The translations under genes and the position numbers were made by a program. This document shows positions 44,577 to 53,562 of a stretch of DNA of 64,000 nucleotides, in pieces (the first letter of the stretch is position 1; each line of letters starts with the position of its first letter). The notes under the pieces were generated by a model, which saw nothing but the letters and a program-made list of their open reading frames with translations, made no database searches and had not been told where the DNA came from. This DNA is from Bacteroidota bacterium. Its GTDB lineage: Bacteria; Bacteroidota; Bacteroidia; Bacteroidales; P3. Location of the stretch: positions 62,001 through 126,000 of the forward strand of contig JAFNAQ010000004.1 of NCBI GenBank assembly GCA_017860275.1. Direction: 5' to 3'.

Positions 44577-46688
44577 TTATTTCTTATTATTTAGTTTCTT
44601 TGTTTTGAAATAGCATTCATACATCTTTTGAGTTGTTTCGTCATTTGTATTCTCGTGTTCAAACTCTAGGTTTGTAGAATATATTAGTTGGTCTGTCTCC
44701 AGATTATATGTTACAAAACTAAGACTTGTTGTATATTGACCTTGGAACCACTGCACAATACTAAAAGGAAGCGTTGGCCATGAGAATGCTGAAAAACCAA
44801 GATGAAAAAATTTATAGAAAGTGTTGCGAGATGAACACTTTTCCCTTTGGTAATATACTAGATTTAAAAGAGGAGAGCCTAATTGTTTTGATAGCTCTTG
44901 CGCATCTCTGCTTTCATAGGTAAGCTGACTATATTTATTTATACTCCTCGAATAATCGTTTAATCTTGAAAGTATTTGGTAGTCAATATTTATTTCTTTT
45001 TGATACCTAGAGATAATTACTGGCTCAAATCCATTAAGCGATGATGTATTTTTTATTATTTTTTCAAGCTTAATTGTCTCTCTCTTAGAATTAGAGTTTC
45101 CTTTCTTTTCTGCATATGGTTTGAGAATAATTAGCTTTTCCTTAGTTAGTAATTTGTTGTTTGATTCTTCTTTGATTTCTGAGCTAGACTTTATTGAAGA
45201 GATTAAATTATTTGCACTCGATGCCTCTAATTCAGAAGCCAAATTCTCAAAGCATTTCACAAAACTACTATCCTTCTTTAGGTCTGCAAGCATATAATTC
45301 TCAACCTTAAAGCTCTTTTGGTTTCCAACGAGCTTGTTTTGCTTTATTTTATCATATTTCGATTTTGCCTTATTTTCATCCGCACTACTATCTATTATTG
45401 GAGTCTCACCCATTTTATAATCAGAAAACTTATTTAATGTTCCAATACTCCAATCATCTATCATTGGTTTAAGAACCTCTTTGAACATTTGTTTATAATA
45501 TTTATCCTGAGGATATTTTTTTATGTTTTCCCAAGTAGAACGAATGCTCAATAAGGCAATTTCTTTCTTACTAATTTTGCGGAAAAGATTGGTTGTGAAT
45601 TGTATTTCTCCTTCTGTATCTTCTGCTTTTAAATCAATATCTTGAAAACTGTCGCCAATCTTACTCATTGCAATCCCAAATAAAGAGGTAGAATTGGCAG
45701 TTTCGAGAAACTTATTATTTGGAAATTCCCTTTTAAGGATTAGAGAGTTATAATATGATTTTAAATAGTTGTCTTCAATAATTTGCTGGTTAATTGTTTC
45801 GAAACGACAAATAGAGCGAATAAAATTAAAATCTTCCTTGCTTTGAATGAAATTAGACCCATTTAAATCTCCATCTTTTTCGATAAATTTTTCCATCTCA
45901 AGTCTTCTTGACTTTAGGTTTGGGTGAGTAGAAAAGGTGTCGATGTAGTTTTCTCTTGATGCTATTGGTGTAACAGAAGTTAGAAAATAATTATCCTTAA
46001 ATTTATAGTATTCTGTTTCATAAATATCACGACTAATCTTTACCTCATCAAAAGGAAGGTAGGAATATTGTAAAATATCGAATACACCATTTACTGCATC
46101 TTGGGAATAACCTGATTTCTTAAAGTAGTTTTCGTACCCTAGCCTATCACATTCAAATTCTTGTTCTCTTGAGCGAGAGTGGTATTTTAGAAAATCAGAA
46201 ATATTATCAAATTCTTCTTCATCTTTTAGGTTATATCCATGTTTTTTTACGTAATGAATTAGTTCGTGAGAAATAACATATCCAAGTTCAGCTTCACTTG
46301 TTGCTTGTGCAATAAAACCTACTGTTAGAAATATATAACCTTCACTTGTAGCAAAGGCATTTGCTTGTGAGGATTTTATTATATATACCTTTATATTCTT
46401 TCTTAGCTCAGGTTCATCTGCTAATAATCTATCAACAATTTTATTTACATAATTCGAAACGGTATCTCCAAAAATAATTCTTCCAGAGAGTATAATATCT
46501 TTTATTTGTTGATTAACAATTTCTTGATGCCTATCTTTAGCCTTAATCTTTCCATTAGCAATATCTGATAATTCTTTAGGTAATGAGCCCTTTGCCTCTA
46601 AGCGAATAAAATTATTTAAACTTAATTCTTGAGAGAAAGCCGTTCCAAATAAAAATGAAACAGTTATGAATATGAACAATTTCTTCAT
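44577..46688 (-). CDS. Exported M48-family zinc metalloprotease
   Basis: This 703-residue protein has a signal peptide (MKKLFIFITVSFLFGTAFSQ) and a BepA/YfgC-like M48 domain: HELIHYVKKH at residues 141-150 holds the zinc His pair and catalytic Glu, and REQEFECDRLGYENY (about residues 174-188) gives the third ligand. A C-terminal region of about 400 residues has Lys/Ser-rich low-complexity parts and no recognised fold; periplasmic M48 proteins often carry TPR tails, but none is evident here. It leads an operon with three unknown exported proteins. A TACCTTTG element lies 36 bases upstream. Confidence 0.88.
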   Translation of the reverse strand: MKKLFIFITVSFLFGTAFSQELSLNNFIRLEAKGSLPKELSDIANGKIKAKDRHQEIVNQQIKDIILSGRIIFGDTVSNYVNKIVDRLLADEPELRKNIKVYIIKSSQANAFATSEGYIFLTVGFIAQATSEAELGYVISHELIHYVKKHGYNLKDEEEFDNISDFLKYHSRSREQEFECDRLGYENYFKKSGYSQDAVNGVFDILQYSYLPFDEVKISRDIYETEYYKFKDNYFLTSVTPIASRENYIDTFSTHPNLKSRRLEMEKFIEKDGDLNGSNFIQSKEDFNFIRSICRFETINQQIIEDNYLKSYYNSLILKREFPNNKFLETANSTSLFGIAMSKIGDSFQDIDLKAEDTEGEIQFTTNLFRKISKKEIALLSIRSTWENIKKYPQDKYYKQMFKEVLKPMIDDWSIGTLNKFSDYKMGETPIIDSSADENKAKSKYDKIKQNKLVGNQKSFKVENYMLADLKKDSSFVKCFENLASELEASSANNLISSIKSSSEIKEESNNKLLTKEKLIILKPYAEKKGNSNSKRETIKLEKIIKNTSSLNGFEPVIISRYQKEINIDYQILSRLNDYSRSINKYSQLTYESRDAQELSKQLGSPLLNLVYYQREKCSSRNTFYKFFHLGFSAFSWPTLPFSIVQWFQGQYTTSLSFVTYNLETDQLIYSTNLEFEHENTNDETTQKMYECYFKTKKLNNKK

Positions 46689-46723
46689 ATAGTTATTTTT
46701 AATGTGAAGTGTTAAATGGAGAG

Positions 46724-46756
46724 CAAAGGTAGTGAAATTTATTAAAGAAGAACAAA
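46724..46756 (-). promoter_or_regulatory. Promoter of the M48 operon
   Basis: On the minus strand TTTG (plus 46753-46756) is followed by 21 bases and TACCTTTG (plus 46724-46731), close to the Bacteroidetes -33/-7 arrangement. It lies 36 bases from the M48 peptidase start. Confidence 0.6.
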
Positions 46757-46861
46757 AATAGCCAATATTTTATAGTTAAATTAAAGTAGTATTCGAAATA
46801 ATATCTTCTTAATATTAAAAAAGCCTATTACCAAAATCCTAATGGATTTAATTTTTTTATG

Positions 46862-46869
46862 TATCTTTG
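46862..46869 (+). promoter_or_regulatory. -7 promoter element of the surface-sugar operon
   Basis: TATCTTTG lies 30 bases before the ATG at 46899. It falls inside the longer open frame beginning at 46842, which supports 46899 as the real start. Confidence 0.6.
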
Positions 46870-46898
46870 CCTACCATAGTTATTTGACAATATTGGTG

Positions 46899-47684
46899 AT
46901 GAAAAATATTATTAAGTTCTTTTTAAGAAATATACCTCGTAAATACTTGCAACGAGTGGTTTATCTTGCTACTTCTTGTTCTAAGATTTTCTATTTAGGG
47001 AATAAGGTAGAGTGTCCAATTTGTGGCAAACACTATCGCAGATTTTTACCTTATGGATATGTAATTTCAAGAGAAAATGCACTCTGTCCAAACTGTTTAT
47101 CATTAGAACGTCATCGACTCTTATGGCTATACCTTAAGGAAAAAACAAATCTATTCAAAGAGGATATAAGTTTTTTACATATTGCTCCAGAGCTTTGTTT
47201 CATCCCTCGTTTTCGAAAACAAGATAATATCAAGTATACAACAGCAGACCTTGAATCGCCATGGGCAGATATTCATCTAAATATTGAGAATATGCCAATA
47301 GAGGATAATAGCTACGATGCTCTAATGGCAAATCATATTCTTGAACATGTTGATAATCTAGATAAGGCACTTTCCGAGATAAGAAGGGTATTAAAGCCAG
47401 GAGGATGGGCAATATTAATATCTCCTATCAACCCAAAGAGAGAAACAACATATAGTGACCCAAGCATAACAAATCCAATAGAAAGAGAAAAACATTTTGG
47501 GCAAAAGGATCACGTTCGTGAGTTTGGAAAGGATTATGCTGAGGTTTTAAGAGAATCTGGATTAGAGGTTATTGAGGATAGATTTATTGAAAGTCTTGAT
47601 AAGGAGATTCTGAAAAGATATGCCCTTGCCGATATTGAGAATCTAAATATCGAGAATCACGTCTTTATTTGTTTTAAGCGCTAA
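46899..47684 (+). CDS. SAM-dependent methyltransferase with N-terminal zinc-ribbon
   Basis: The open frame begins at 46842, but a promoter element lies inside that extension, so I chose the ATG at 46899 (about 261 residues). Residues about 30-70 contain CPICGKHYRRFLPYGY and CPNCLSLERHRLLWLYL, a four-Cys zinc-ribbon. A class I methyltransferase domain follows (FLHIAPELCF, DLESPWADIHLNIENMPIED, NHILEHVDNLDKALSEIRRV, LKPGGWAILIS). Such two-part proteins occur in surface-polysaccharide clusters, which fits its position as first gene before a glycosyltransferase and heptose genes. The substrate is unknown. It overlaps the glycosyltransferase by one base. Confidence 0.85.
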   Translation: MKNIIKFFLRNIPRKYLQRVVYLATSCSKIFYLGNKVECPICGKHYRRFLPYGYVISRENALCPNCLSLERHRLLWLYLKEKTNLFKEDISFLHIAPELCFIPRFRKQDNIKYTTADLESPWADIHLNIENMPIEDNSYDALMANHILEHVDNLDKALSEIRRVLKPGGWAILISPINPKRETTYSDPSITNPIEREKHFGQKDHVREFGKDYAEVLRESGLEVIEDRFIESLDKEILKRYALADIENLNIENHVFICFKR

Positions 47685-48808
47685 TGAAAATAAAACTAAT
47701 AGGAACAGCCTACCCATATAGGGGTGGATTAGCCTTGTATAATGAAAGGTTGATGGAGGAATTTCATAGTCAATCACATGATGTTTCTATCGATACATTT
47801 TCTCTTCAATATCCATCATTTCTATTTCCAGGCAAGAGCCAATTTGCCTCTTGGGAAAAACCATCAAAATTTCCAATTAGGAGATTAATCAATTCCGTAA
47901 ATCCAATAAACTGGATATTGCAAGGAATAAGAATTAAGAGAGAAAGACCTGATATATTAATAATAAAATACTGGCTTCCATTTATGTCTCCTTGTTTTTC
48001 TACTATTGCAAGGATAGCTAAGATTAACAAACATACTAAGGTGATTTGTATAGTGGATAATATGATTCCACACGAGAAAAGATTTTTCGATAATATATTC
48101 ACAAAGTATTTTGTCCCTTCGGTTGATGGATTTATTGCAATGAGCCAATCAGTTTTAGAAGATATTTCAATATTTGATAAGGTAAAACCAAGAACCCTTT
48201 CTCCACATCCACTATTCGATAATTTTGGAAAACCATTACCTAAGAAAGAGGCATTGGATTTATTAGACTTAAAGGAAGAAGATATTAACCTATTATTCTT
48301 TGGATTGATAAGAGAATATAAAGGATTGGATATATTGCTTGAGGCTCTTACAGACCAAAGACTAAAAGATTTTCCAATTAAGCTATTAGTTGCAGGAGAA
48401 TTTTATGAGAACCCAGAGCCTTATTATGAAAAGATAAGAGTCTTAGGATTAGAAAAAAGAGTTAGAGTAGATGCAAAATTTATTCCAGATGATGAGGTGA
48501 AGAAATACTTCTGCTCAACCGACCTCGTTGTCCTGCCATATAAGACAGCAACTCAGAGTGGGGTAACACAAATAGGTTATCATTTCTCTAAGCCAATGCT
48601 TGTAACCAATGTTGGAGGCTTGGCAGAGATAATACCAGATAAAAGATGTGGATATGTTGCAGAGCCAAATCCAATATCCATAGCAAATTCAATACTTGAG
48701 TTTTGTGAGAAAAGACCTGACTTCTCTTTGGAGATAGAACAAGAGAAGAAAAAGTATTCTTGGTTAAGGATGACTCAGGCAATAGAAGATTTAATGACAA
48801 AAATATAA
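47684..48808 (+). CDS. Glycosyltransferase family 4-type
   Basis: This retaining GT-B glycosyltransferase has 374 residues. The N-terminal domain starts KIKLIGTAYPYRGGLALYNERL. The C-terminal donor-binding domain shows FGLIREYKGLDILLEAL, a lysine/arginine pair around RVRVDAKFIPDDEV, and TATQSGVTQIGYHFSKPMLVTNVGGLAEII with the family Glu. It is most likely cytoplasmic and membrane-associated, building a surface glycan. The downstream heptose-kinase and guanylyltransferase genes suggest a heptose-containing product, but acceptor and donor are not determined. Confidence 0.9.
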   Translation: MKIKLIGTAYPYRGGLALYNERLMEEFHSQSHDVSIDTFSLQYPSFLFPGKSQFASWEKPSKFPIRRLINSVNPINWILQGIRIKRERPDILIIKYWLPFMSPCFSTIARIAKINKHTKVICIVDNMIPHEKRFFDNIFTKYFVPSVDGFIAMSQSVLEDISIFDKVKPRTLSPHPLFDNFGKPLPKKEALDLLDLKEEDINLLFFGLIREYKGLDILLEALTDQRLKDFPIKLLVAGEFYENPEPYYEKIRVLGLEKRVRVDAKFIPDDEVKKYFCSTDLVVLPYKTATQSGVTQIGYHFSKPMLVTNVGGLAEIIPDKRCGYVAEPNPISIANSILEFCEKRPDFSLEIEQEKKKYSWLRMTQAIEDLMTKI

Positions 48809-48812
48809 TAAT

Positions 48813-49838
48813 ATGATAATTAGAAGTAAGGCACCCTTAAGAATAGGTTTGGCAGGAGGAGGAACAGATGTCTCTCCTTATTCTGATATCTATGGTGGAT
48901 GTATTCTAAATGCTACCACAAGTCTATATGCATATTCTGACATAATCCCAACAGATAATAATACAATTAATTTCTACCTTCAAGACAAGGGGGAGAAATA
49001 TTCATATAAGAGTGAGAAGGCTTTGCCAATAGATGGGAATATAGATCTTCTAAAGGCAATATACAATAGGATAGTTAAGGATTATAACCTTGAACCTTTG
49101 TCCTTTGACCTTCATACCTTTGTCGATGCTCCAGCAGGATCGGGATTAGGAACATCCTCTACTCTTGTTGTCTCAATAGTCGGAGCATTCTGTGAATGGC
49201 TTAGTCTTCCTTTAGGAGAATATGATATTGCAAACCTTGCCTATAGTATAGAAAGAGAAGACCTAAAATTGGCAGGAGGAAAGCAAGACCAATATGCAGC
49301 AACCTTTGGAGGATTTAATTTTATGGAGTTCTATTCCGACAATAAGGTAATTGTAAATCCACTTAGAGTAAAGAGCAAGACCTTAAACGAACTTTCAAGA
49401 AATATAGTTTTATACTATACCGAGACCTCACGTTCTTCAAGTGATATAATCCAAATGCAGCAAGAGAATGTGAAGAATAATAATACTAAGTCTTTGGAGG
49501 CGATGCATAAGATTAAGGAGCAGGCAATAATGATGAAGGAAGCTTTGCTAAGAAACGACTTAGACCAAATTGGAAATATTCTAAATATGGGATGGGAGTA
49601 TAAGAAGCAAATGGCAAAGGGTATATCGACACAGCTATTCGAAGATGTATATGAAACAGCCCTTAAGGCAGGAGCCATAGGAGGGAAGATATCTGGAGCA
49701 GGAGGAGGAGGATATATATTCTTCTATTGCCCAAACAACACAAGGTATTCAGTAATAAAAGCCCTTGGGAAGTTTGGAGGCTCAGTAAGAAGATTTGAAT
49801 TCACAAAGTCGGGTCTACAAACCTGGAAATCGGAATAG
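48813..49838 (+). CDS. hddA: D-glycero-alpha-D-manno-heptose 7-phosphate kinase-like GHMP kinase
   Basis: This 341-residue GHMP kinase probably phosphorylates heptose 7-phosphate to the 1,7-bisphosphate on the route to GDP-heptose. It begins RSKAPLRIGLAGGGTDVSPY. The ATP-binding loop is PAGSGLGTSSTLVVSIVGAF, followed by REDLKLAGGKQDQYAATFGG and the C-terminal GAIGGKISGAGGGGYIFFYC motif. These blocks match HddA-type kinases rather than galactokinase or mevalonate kinase. It lies 4 bases after the glycosyltransferase and directly abuts the guanylyltransferase. Other pathway genes (isomerase, phosphatase) are not in this window. Confidence 0.85.
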   Translation: MIIRSKAPLRIGLAGGGTDVSPYSDIYGGCILNATTSLYAYSDIIPTDNNTINFYLQDKGEKYSYKSEKALPIDGNIDLLKAIYNRIVKDYNLEPLSFDLHTFVDAPAGSGLGTSSTLVVSIVGAFCEWLSLPLGEYDIANLAYSIEREDLKLAGGKQDQYAATFGGFNFMEFYSDNKVIVNPLRVKSKTLNELSRNIVLYYTETSRSSSDIIQMQQENVKNNNTKSLEAMHKIKEQAIMMKEALLRNDLDQIGNILNMGWEYKKQMAKGISTQLFEDVYETALKAGAIGGKISGAGGGGYIFFYCPNNTRYSVIKALGKFGGSVRRFEFTKSGLQTWKSE

Positions 49839-50546
49839 ATGAAAATAAAGGAAGCGATAATATTAGCAGGAGGAATGGGGACAAGGCTTAGAAGCATAAT
49901 AAGCGAGATACCTAAACCCTTAGCACCAATAAATGGAATTCCATTCCTAACCTATCTACTAAAATACCTAAGTAATCAAGCAGTAGAGAGAGTGATACTC
50001 TCTGTTGGTTATAAATGGGAGATGATACATGAGATATATAAGGATAGGTTCGAGGGTATGGAAATATTATATGCTATTGAACAAGAGCCTCTGGGAACAG
50101 GAGGAGCAATAACCTTGGCACTTACAAAGACTAAGGAGGATAATGTTATCATCCTAAATGGAGACTCCTTTATTAAACTTGATATTGACTCATTTTCAAA
50201 CTTTCATCATACAACATCTTCCAAACTAAGCTTTGCCTTAAAGGAAATGGAAAACTTTGACCGCTATGGTATTGTAGAGATAGAAGGAGATATAATCACA
50301 GCCTTTAGAGAAAAGAGCTTTAGAGAGAAAGGGTTAATAAATGCTGGAGTATATATAGTAAAAAGAGATATTTTTGAGGGAAAGAATCTTCCAGAGAAGT
50401 TTTCCTTTGAGCAAGATTTTCTTGAAAAAGAGGTTTATAAAAGAAGTTTTTATGGTTATAAATCGCAAGGATATTTTATAGATATAGGTATTCCTGAGGA
50501 TTATAAGAGAGCAGAGAAAGAACTGATTAATGAAATAAACAATTAA
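49839..50546 (+). CDS. hddC: D-glycero-alpha-D-manno-heptose 1-phosphate guanylyltransferase-like
   Basis: This 235-residue nucleotidyltransferase has the sugar-phosphate nucleotidyltransferase N-terminus EAIILAGGMGTRLRS, then IPKPLAPINGIPFL, EQEPLGTGGAI, and ILNGDSF (metal-binding Asp). It is shorter than GlmU or ManC and matches the HddC-type NTP transferase that activates heptose 1-phosphate as GDP-heptose. Its position directly after the heptose kinase, with no intervening base, supports that reading. Glucose-1-phosphate or mannose-1-phosphate transfer is less likely but cannot be excluded. Confidence 0.83.
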   Translation: MKIKEAIILAGGMGTRLRSIISEIPKPLAPINGIPFLTYLLKYLSNQAVERVILSVGYKWEMIHEIYKDRFEGMEILYAIEQEPLGTGGAITLALTKTKEDNVIILNGDSFIKLDIDSFSNFHHTTSSKLSFALKEMENFDRYGIVEIEGDIITAFREKSFREKGLINAGVYIVKRDIFEGKNLPEKFSFEQDFLEKEVYKRSFYGYKSQGYFIDIGIPEDYKRAEKELINEINN

Positions 50547-50550
50547 GAAT

Positions 50551-50937
50551 ATGGAATTTAATATACCACATGGAAAGAAGGGAGAGATGAGAGTTGTTGT
50601 TGATGAAACAAATACTGCCAAAGCCTATGGCTCAGGTCTTATTGATGTGTTTGCAACTCCAGCGATGATAGCATTAATGGAATGTACTGCACATTCAAGC
50701 ATTCAAGAGTATTTACCAGATGGATATGTGACAGTAGGTACAGAGGTAAACGCAAAACATATTAAGGCAACTCCAATGAAAGATGAGGTAGTATGTAATT
50801 CGGTTCTTGAAAGTCAAGAAGGAAAGAAACTATTCTTTACCATAGAGGCATTCGACTCAAAGGGAAAGATAGGAGAGTGTAAGCACACAAGATATATTGT
50901 AGATGCTGCAAAGTTTATAGAAAAATTAAATCAATAA
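50551..50937 (+). CDS. Thioesterase (FlK-like, hot-dog fold)
   Basis: This 128-residue protein fits the fluoroacetyl-CoA-specific thioesterase-like family: FATPAMIALMECTAHSSIQEYL and TVGTEVNAKHIKATPMKDEVVC are recognisable blocks of the hot-dog core, with a conserved Glu/Thr pair in the first and His in the second. It probably hydrolyses small acyl-CoA thioesters; fluoroacetate detoxification itself is not implied. It lies 4 bases after the guanylyltransferase and 4 bases before the RNA methyltransferase, so it shares the operon without an evident pathway link. Confidence 0.8.
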   Translation: MEFNIPHGKKGEMRVVVDETNTAKAYGSGLIDVFATPAMIALMECTAHSSIQEYLPDGYVTVGTEVNAKHIKATPMKDEVVCNSVLESQEGKKLFFTIEAFDSKGKIGECKHTRYIVDAAKFIEKLNQ

Positions 50938-50941
50938 TAAT

Positions 50942-52225
50942 ATGAGTACAGAATTAAAGAGTAATGAATTCCGAATGGTGGCAAAGACCATGTTTGGATT
51001 AGAGGATATATTAGCGAAGGAATTGGAAGATTTGGGAGCGAAGAATATTGAAAAACTTAAGAGAGCGGTTAGTTTCGATGGAGATATGGTTTTGCTTTAT
51101 AAGGCAAACTATCTTTGTCGTACAGCAATATCTATACTTAAGCCAATCTATACCTTTGAGGCAAATAACGAGAAGGAACTTTACGATAATGTATATACAT
51201 ACAAGTGGGAGAAGCTGATTAACTCCGATGGAACTCTTTCGATAGAGCCTGTTGTGAATAGTACAATATTCACTCACTCTCTTTATGCCTCACAAAAGAC
51301 TAAGGATGCAATCTGCGATAGACTAAGAAAGATGTTTTCTCAACGTCCAACAATGACTAGAGAGAATCCAGATATTATCCTTAACCTTCATATCTATGAA
51401 AACAAGGTAACCATATCTCTTGATAGTACAGGAGAGAGCCTTCATAAGAGAAATTATAGGGTAGCTACAGGTCCAGCTCCAATCAATGAGATTGTGGCAG
51501 CAGGCTTAATCAAACTTGCAGGATGGGATAGGGAATCCAATTTCTTCGACCCAATGTGTGGCTCTGGAACGATATTGATTGAAGCAGCTATGTATGCATA
51601 TAATATCCCAGCTCAATATTACAGGAAGAATTTTGCCTTCACAAAATGGCCTGAGTTCTCAATGCCTGAGTGGAAAAGGATAAGAGAGGATGCAGATAAA
51701 GAAATATGTGATTTCGATTACGAGATTTGGGGTTCAGACATCTCTGGTCAAGCAATAAAGATAGCCCAAGAGAATATAGACAATGCAAAACTACATAAGG
51801 ATATTTCCCTATTTAGAAATGCAATTGAGGATCAAAACCCACCTGAGGGCAAAACCCTAATTATCACCAACCCTCCTTATGGAGAAAGGTTAGATGTTGA
51901 TGATATCTTCGACCTTTATGCTCTTATAGGTACAACATTTAAGAACAAGTACGCAGGAAGTACAGCATGGTTAATCACCTCTGACTTCGATGCCCTTAAA
52001 TATGTTGGACTAAGACCAACACGCAGAATAGTTGTCTTTAACTCAAACCTAGAATGTAAGTTCTGCAAATACGAGATGTACGAAGGAAGCAAGAAAGCCA
52101 AGAAAAACAACTACGACAACCAAGACCCAAATGAGGCTCTATATGAATACAACGAACAATCGGATGAATTCGAAGAACCAGACGGATTGGATTTAACTCC
52201 CGATTTCGAAGAAGACAACGATTAA
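50942..52225 (+). CDS. THUMP-domain SAM-dependent RNA methyltransferase (RlmL-like)
   Basis: This 427-residue protein has an N-terminal ferredoxin-like/THUMP part (residues about 8-165, MVAKTMFGLEDILAKELEDLG to NLHIYENKVTISLDSTG). A Rossmann methyltransferase domain follows with motif I FDPMCGSGTILIEAAM and the N6/N2-adenine/guanine-type TNPPYGERL. This matches the N-terminal half of RlmL, which makes N2-methylguanosine in 23S rRNA; other RNA targets are possible. The C-terminal ~40 residues are acidic and low-complexity (DEFEEPDGLDLTPDFEEDND). Repeat copy C starts 6 bases after its stop. Confidence 0.9.
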   Translation: MSTELKSNEFRMVAKTMFGLEDILAKELEDLGAKNIEKLKRAVSFDGDMVLLYKANYLCRTAISILKPIYTFEANNEKELYDNVYTYKWEKLINSDGTLSIEPVVNSTIFTHSLYASQKTKDAICDRLRKMFSQRPTMTRENPDIILNLHIYENKVTISLDSTGESLHKRNYRVATGPAPINEIVAAGLIKLAGWDRESNFFDPMCGSGTILIEAAMYAYNIPAQYYRKNFAFTKWPEFSMPEWKRIREDADKEICDFDYEIWGSDISGQAIKIAQENIDNAKLHKDISLFRNAIEDQNPPEGKTLIITNPPYGERLDVDDIFDLYALIGTTFKNKYAGSTAWLITSDFDALKYVGLRPTRRIVVFNSNLECKFCKYEMYEGSKKAKKNNYDNQDPNEALYEYNEQSDEFEEPDGLDLTPDFEEDND

Positions 52226-52230
52226 TGCAA

Positions 52231-52628
52231 TCTTAAATTTAAGAAATAAGATTTTAGTATTATAGAGTAAAATCCTTGTATTTGTACTCTGGAATAAGGT
52301 TCTAGCTTGCTAGAACCTTATTCTATTTTTGTAGAATAAGGAGTTATTTCCCTAAAATCTTTATTTCCAAGAAAATATACTTCGTTTCTGTGAAATTTTA
52401 TCAGAGAAAAATTTATAAAGATGAGGTTTCTTTGGAAAAAGAGGAAATAAACCTTCAAAAATTGGTCAAATCAAGAAATATATTATAGATAATTAACGAA
52501 CCTTTTCCTCCAACCCAATAACCCTCTTCAAATATTCAAGCTATAGCCCCTAATAAAATTGGCAATAATTAAGACCAAAACCTACATAATGTTACAAAAA
52601 CAACCCAAAACCAAGATTTTAGTTAAAT
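52231..52628 (+). repeat. Dispersed intergenic repeat, copy C (about 400 bp)
   Basis: This copy has the same order as copy A: TTTAAGAAATAAG, CCTTGT, and GGAATAAGGTTCTAG with a perfect 14-bp hairpin (52292-52323). It continues with GTAGAATAAGGAGTTATT, ATACTTCGTTTCTG, TATCAGAGAAAAATTTA, TAGATAATTAACGAACC, and AAAACCTACATAATGTTA. In the hairpin two A-T pairs of copy A are replaced by G-C with both sides changed. The rest of the 641-base gap 52226-52866 holds the hairpins at 52738-52785 and the leader of the broken gene. Confidence 0.8.
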
Positions 52629-52737
52629 ACAAACCCAAAAGTCAATAATATATCAAAATATATAATTATCTTTGGCGCACAAATCATTCTTGAAAGAAGA
52701 AATAATAAGATGATATTACCAAATATGAACAAGCAAC

Positions 52738-52785
52738 GGATTTCAAATCCTAATAATATACAAGTGAGGGATTGCAAATCCCTTA
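52738..52785 (+). repeat. REP-like hairpin pair upstream of the broken gene
   Basis: GGATTTCAAATCC (52738-52750), followed by TAATAAT, and AGGGATT-GCA-AATCCCT (within 52765-52785) are short hairpins. The first, with its context ACGGATT, AAATCC, TAATAAT, recurs at 53563-53575, on the other side of the broken gene. Confidence 0.65.
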
Positions 52786-52866
52786 CGACGAGGGGTTTTA
52801 TATAAGACATAGTGGTGGAAATCGAAGAGAATATACAAATGATACAAAATCAAACTACGGAAATAA

Positions 52867-53481
52867 ATGATTATGAATAGAAAATATTATTTACACTTAT
52901 TCTTAACATTGCTTCTTTTTCTAAATATAGATAAAGCTAAGGCTCAAATTGATTTAGGTTTAGATTGGAATGATCCAAGATTGTTTGATTCCGTAATGAA
53001 TATTAATATTTATGATATTAACAACAATAATGTTCCTCAGATTTTGGATTTTGCAATTGATATGAGTAATTTTTTAGAGTTTTCAAATGATAATACATTA
53101 AACATATTTTATTCTATTTATATTAGAACTATTGATAATAATAAAATAAAAATATTATTATATCCAAATCAAACATCAGAAATGACATTTACTATATGTT
53201 CCCTTGGAGCAGGAAAGCTCCCAAATGGCATTTTGATATATAAAAATACAGAATTCCTTATCAATTATTGGTTAAATGATAGTATTGCTGTAGAATTTAT
53301 AAATAATAATTTTAATATTACAAATAAATAATATGTTTTTAAGAAAGATCCAAAAACGCCCAAATATTTGTATAATAGTTATACAAGTGAAGGATTTAGT
53401 TTAGAGTTTGAAGTAGATTTATTTGTTAATAAAATAAGAATAATTAAAGCAGAAGTCAATCCATTTAAATTTAAAGAGTAA
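52867..53481 (+). pseudogene. Exported protein gene interrupted by one in-frame stop codon
   Basis: Reading from the ATG at 52867 (or the in-frame ATG at 52873) gives a signal peptide (MNRKYYLHLFLTLLLFLNIDKAKAQ) and a protein ending NITNK at a TAA (53329-53331). The same frame then continues without another stop for 49 codons (YVFKKDPKTPKYLYNSY to NPFKFKE) until TAA at 53479-53481. This looks like a nonsense mutation in an originally 203-residue protein, or suppressed readthrough, rather than two genes. The family is unknown. Short hairpins with the same CGGATT-AAATCC motif lie on both sides. Confidence 0.7.
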
Positions 53482-53562
53482 AATGGGGTAATGTATCAGA
53501 TTGGGAGTTGTTATTGAGTGAAGAGGTGAAAACTAAAAGTGAAAAAGGGATGGATAAACAAC

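Noticed and set aside
46842-46898. N-terminal extension of the zinc-ribbon methyltransferase
   Set aside because: A TATCTTTG promoter element lies inside it and the residues do not match the family.
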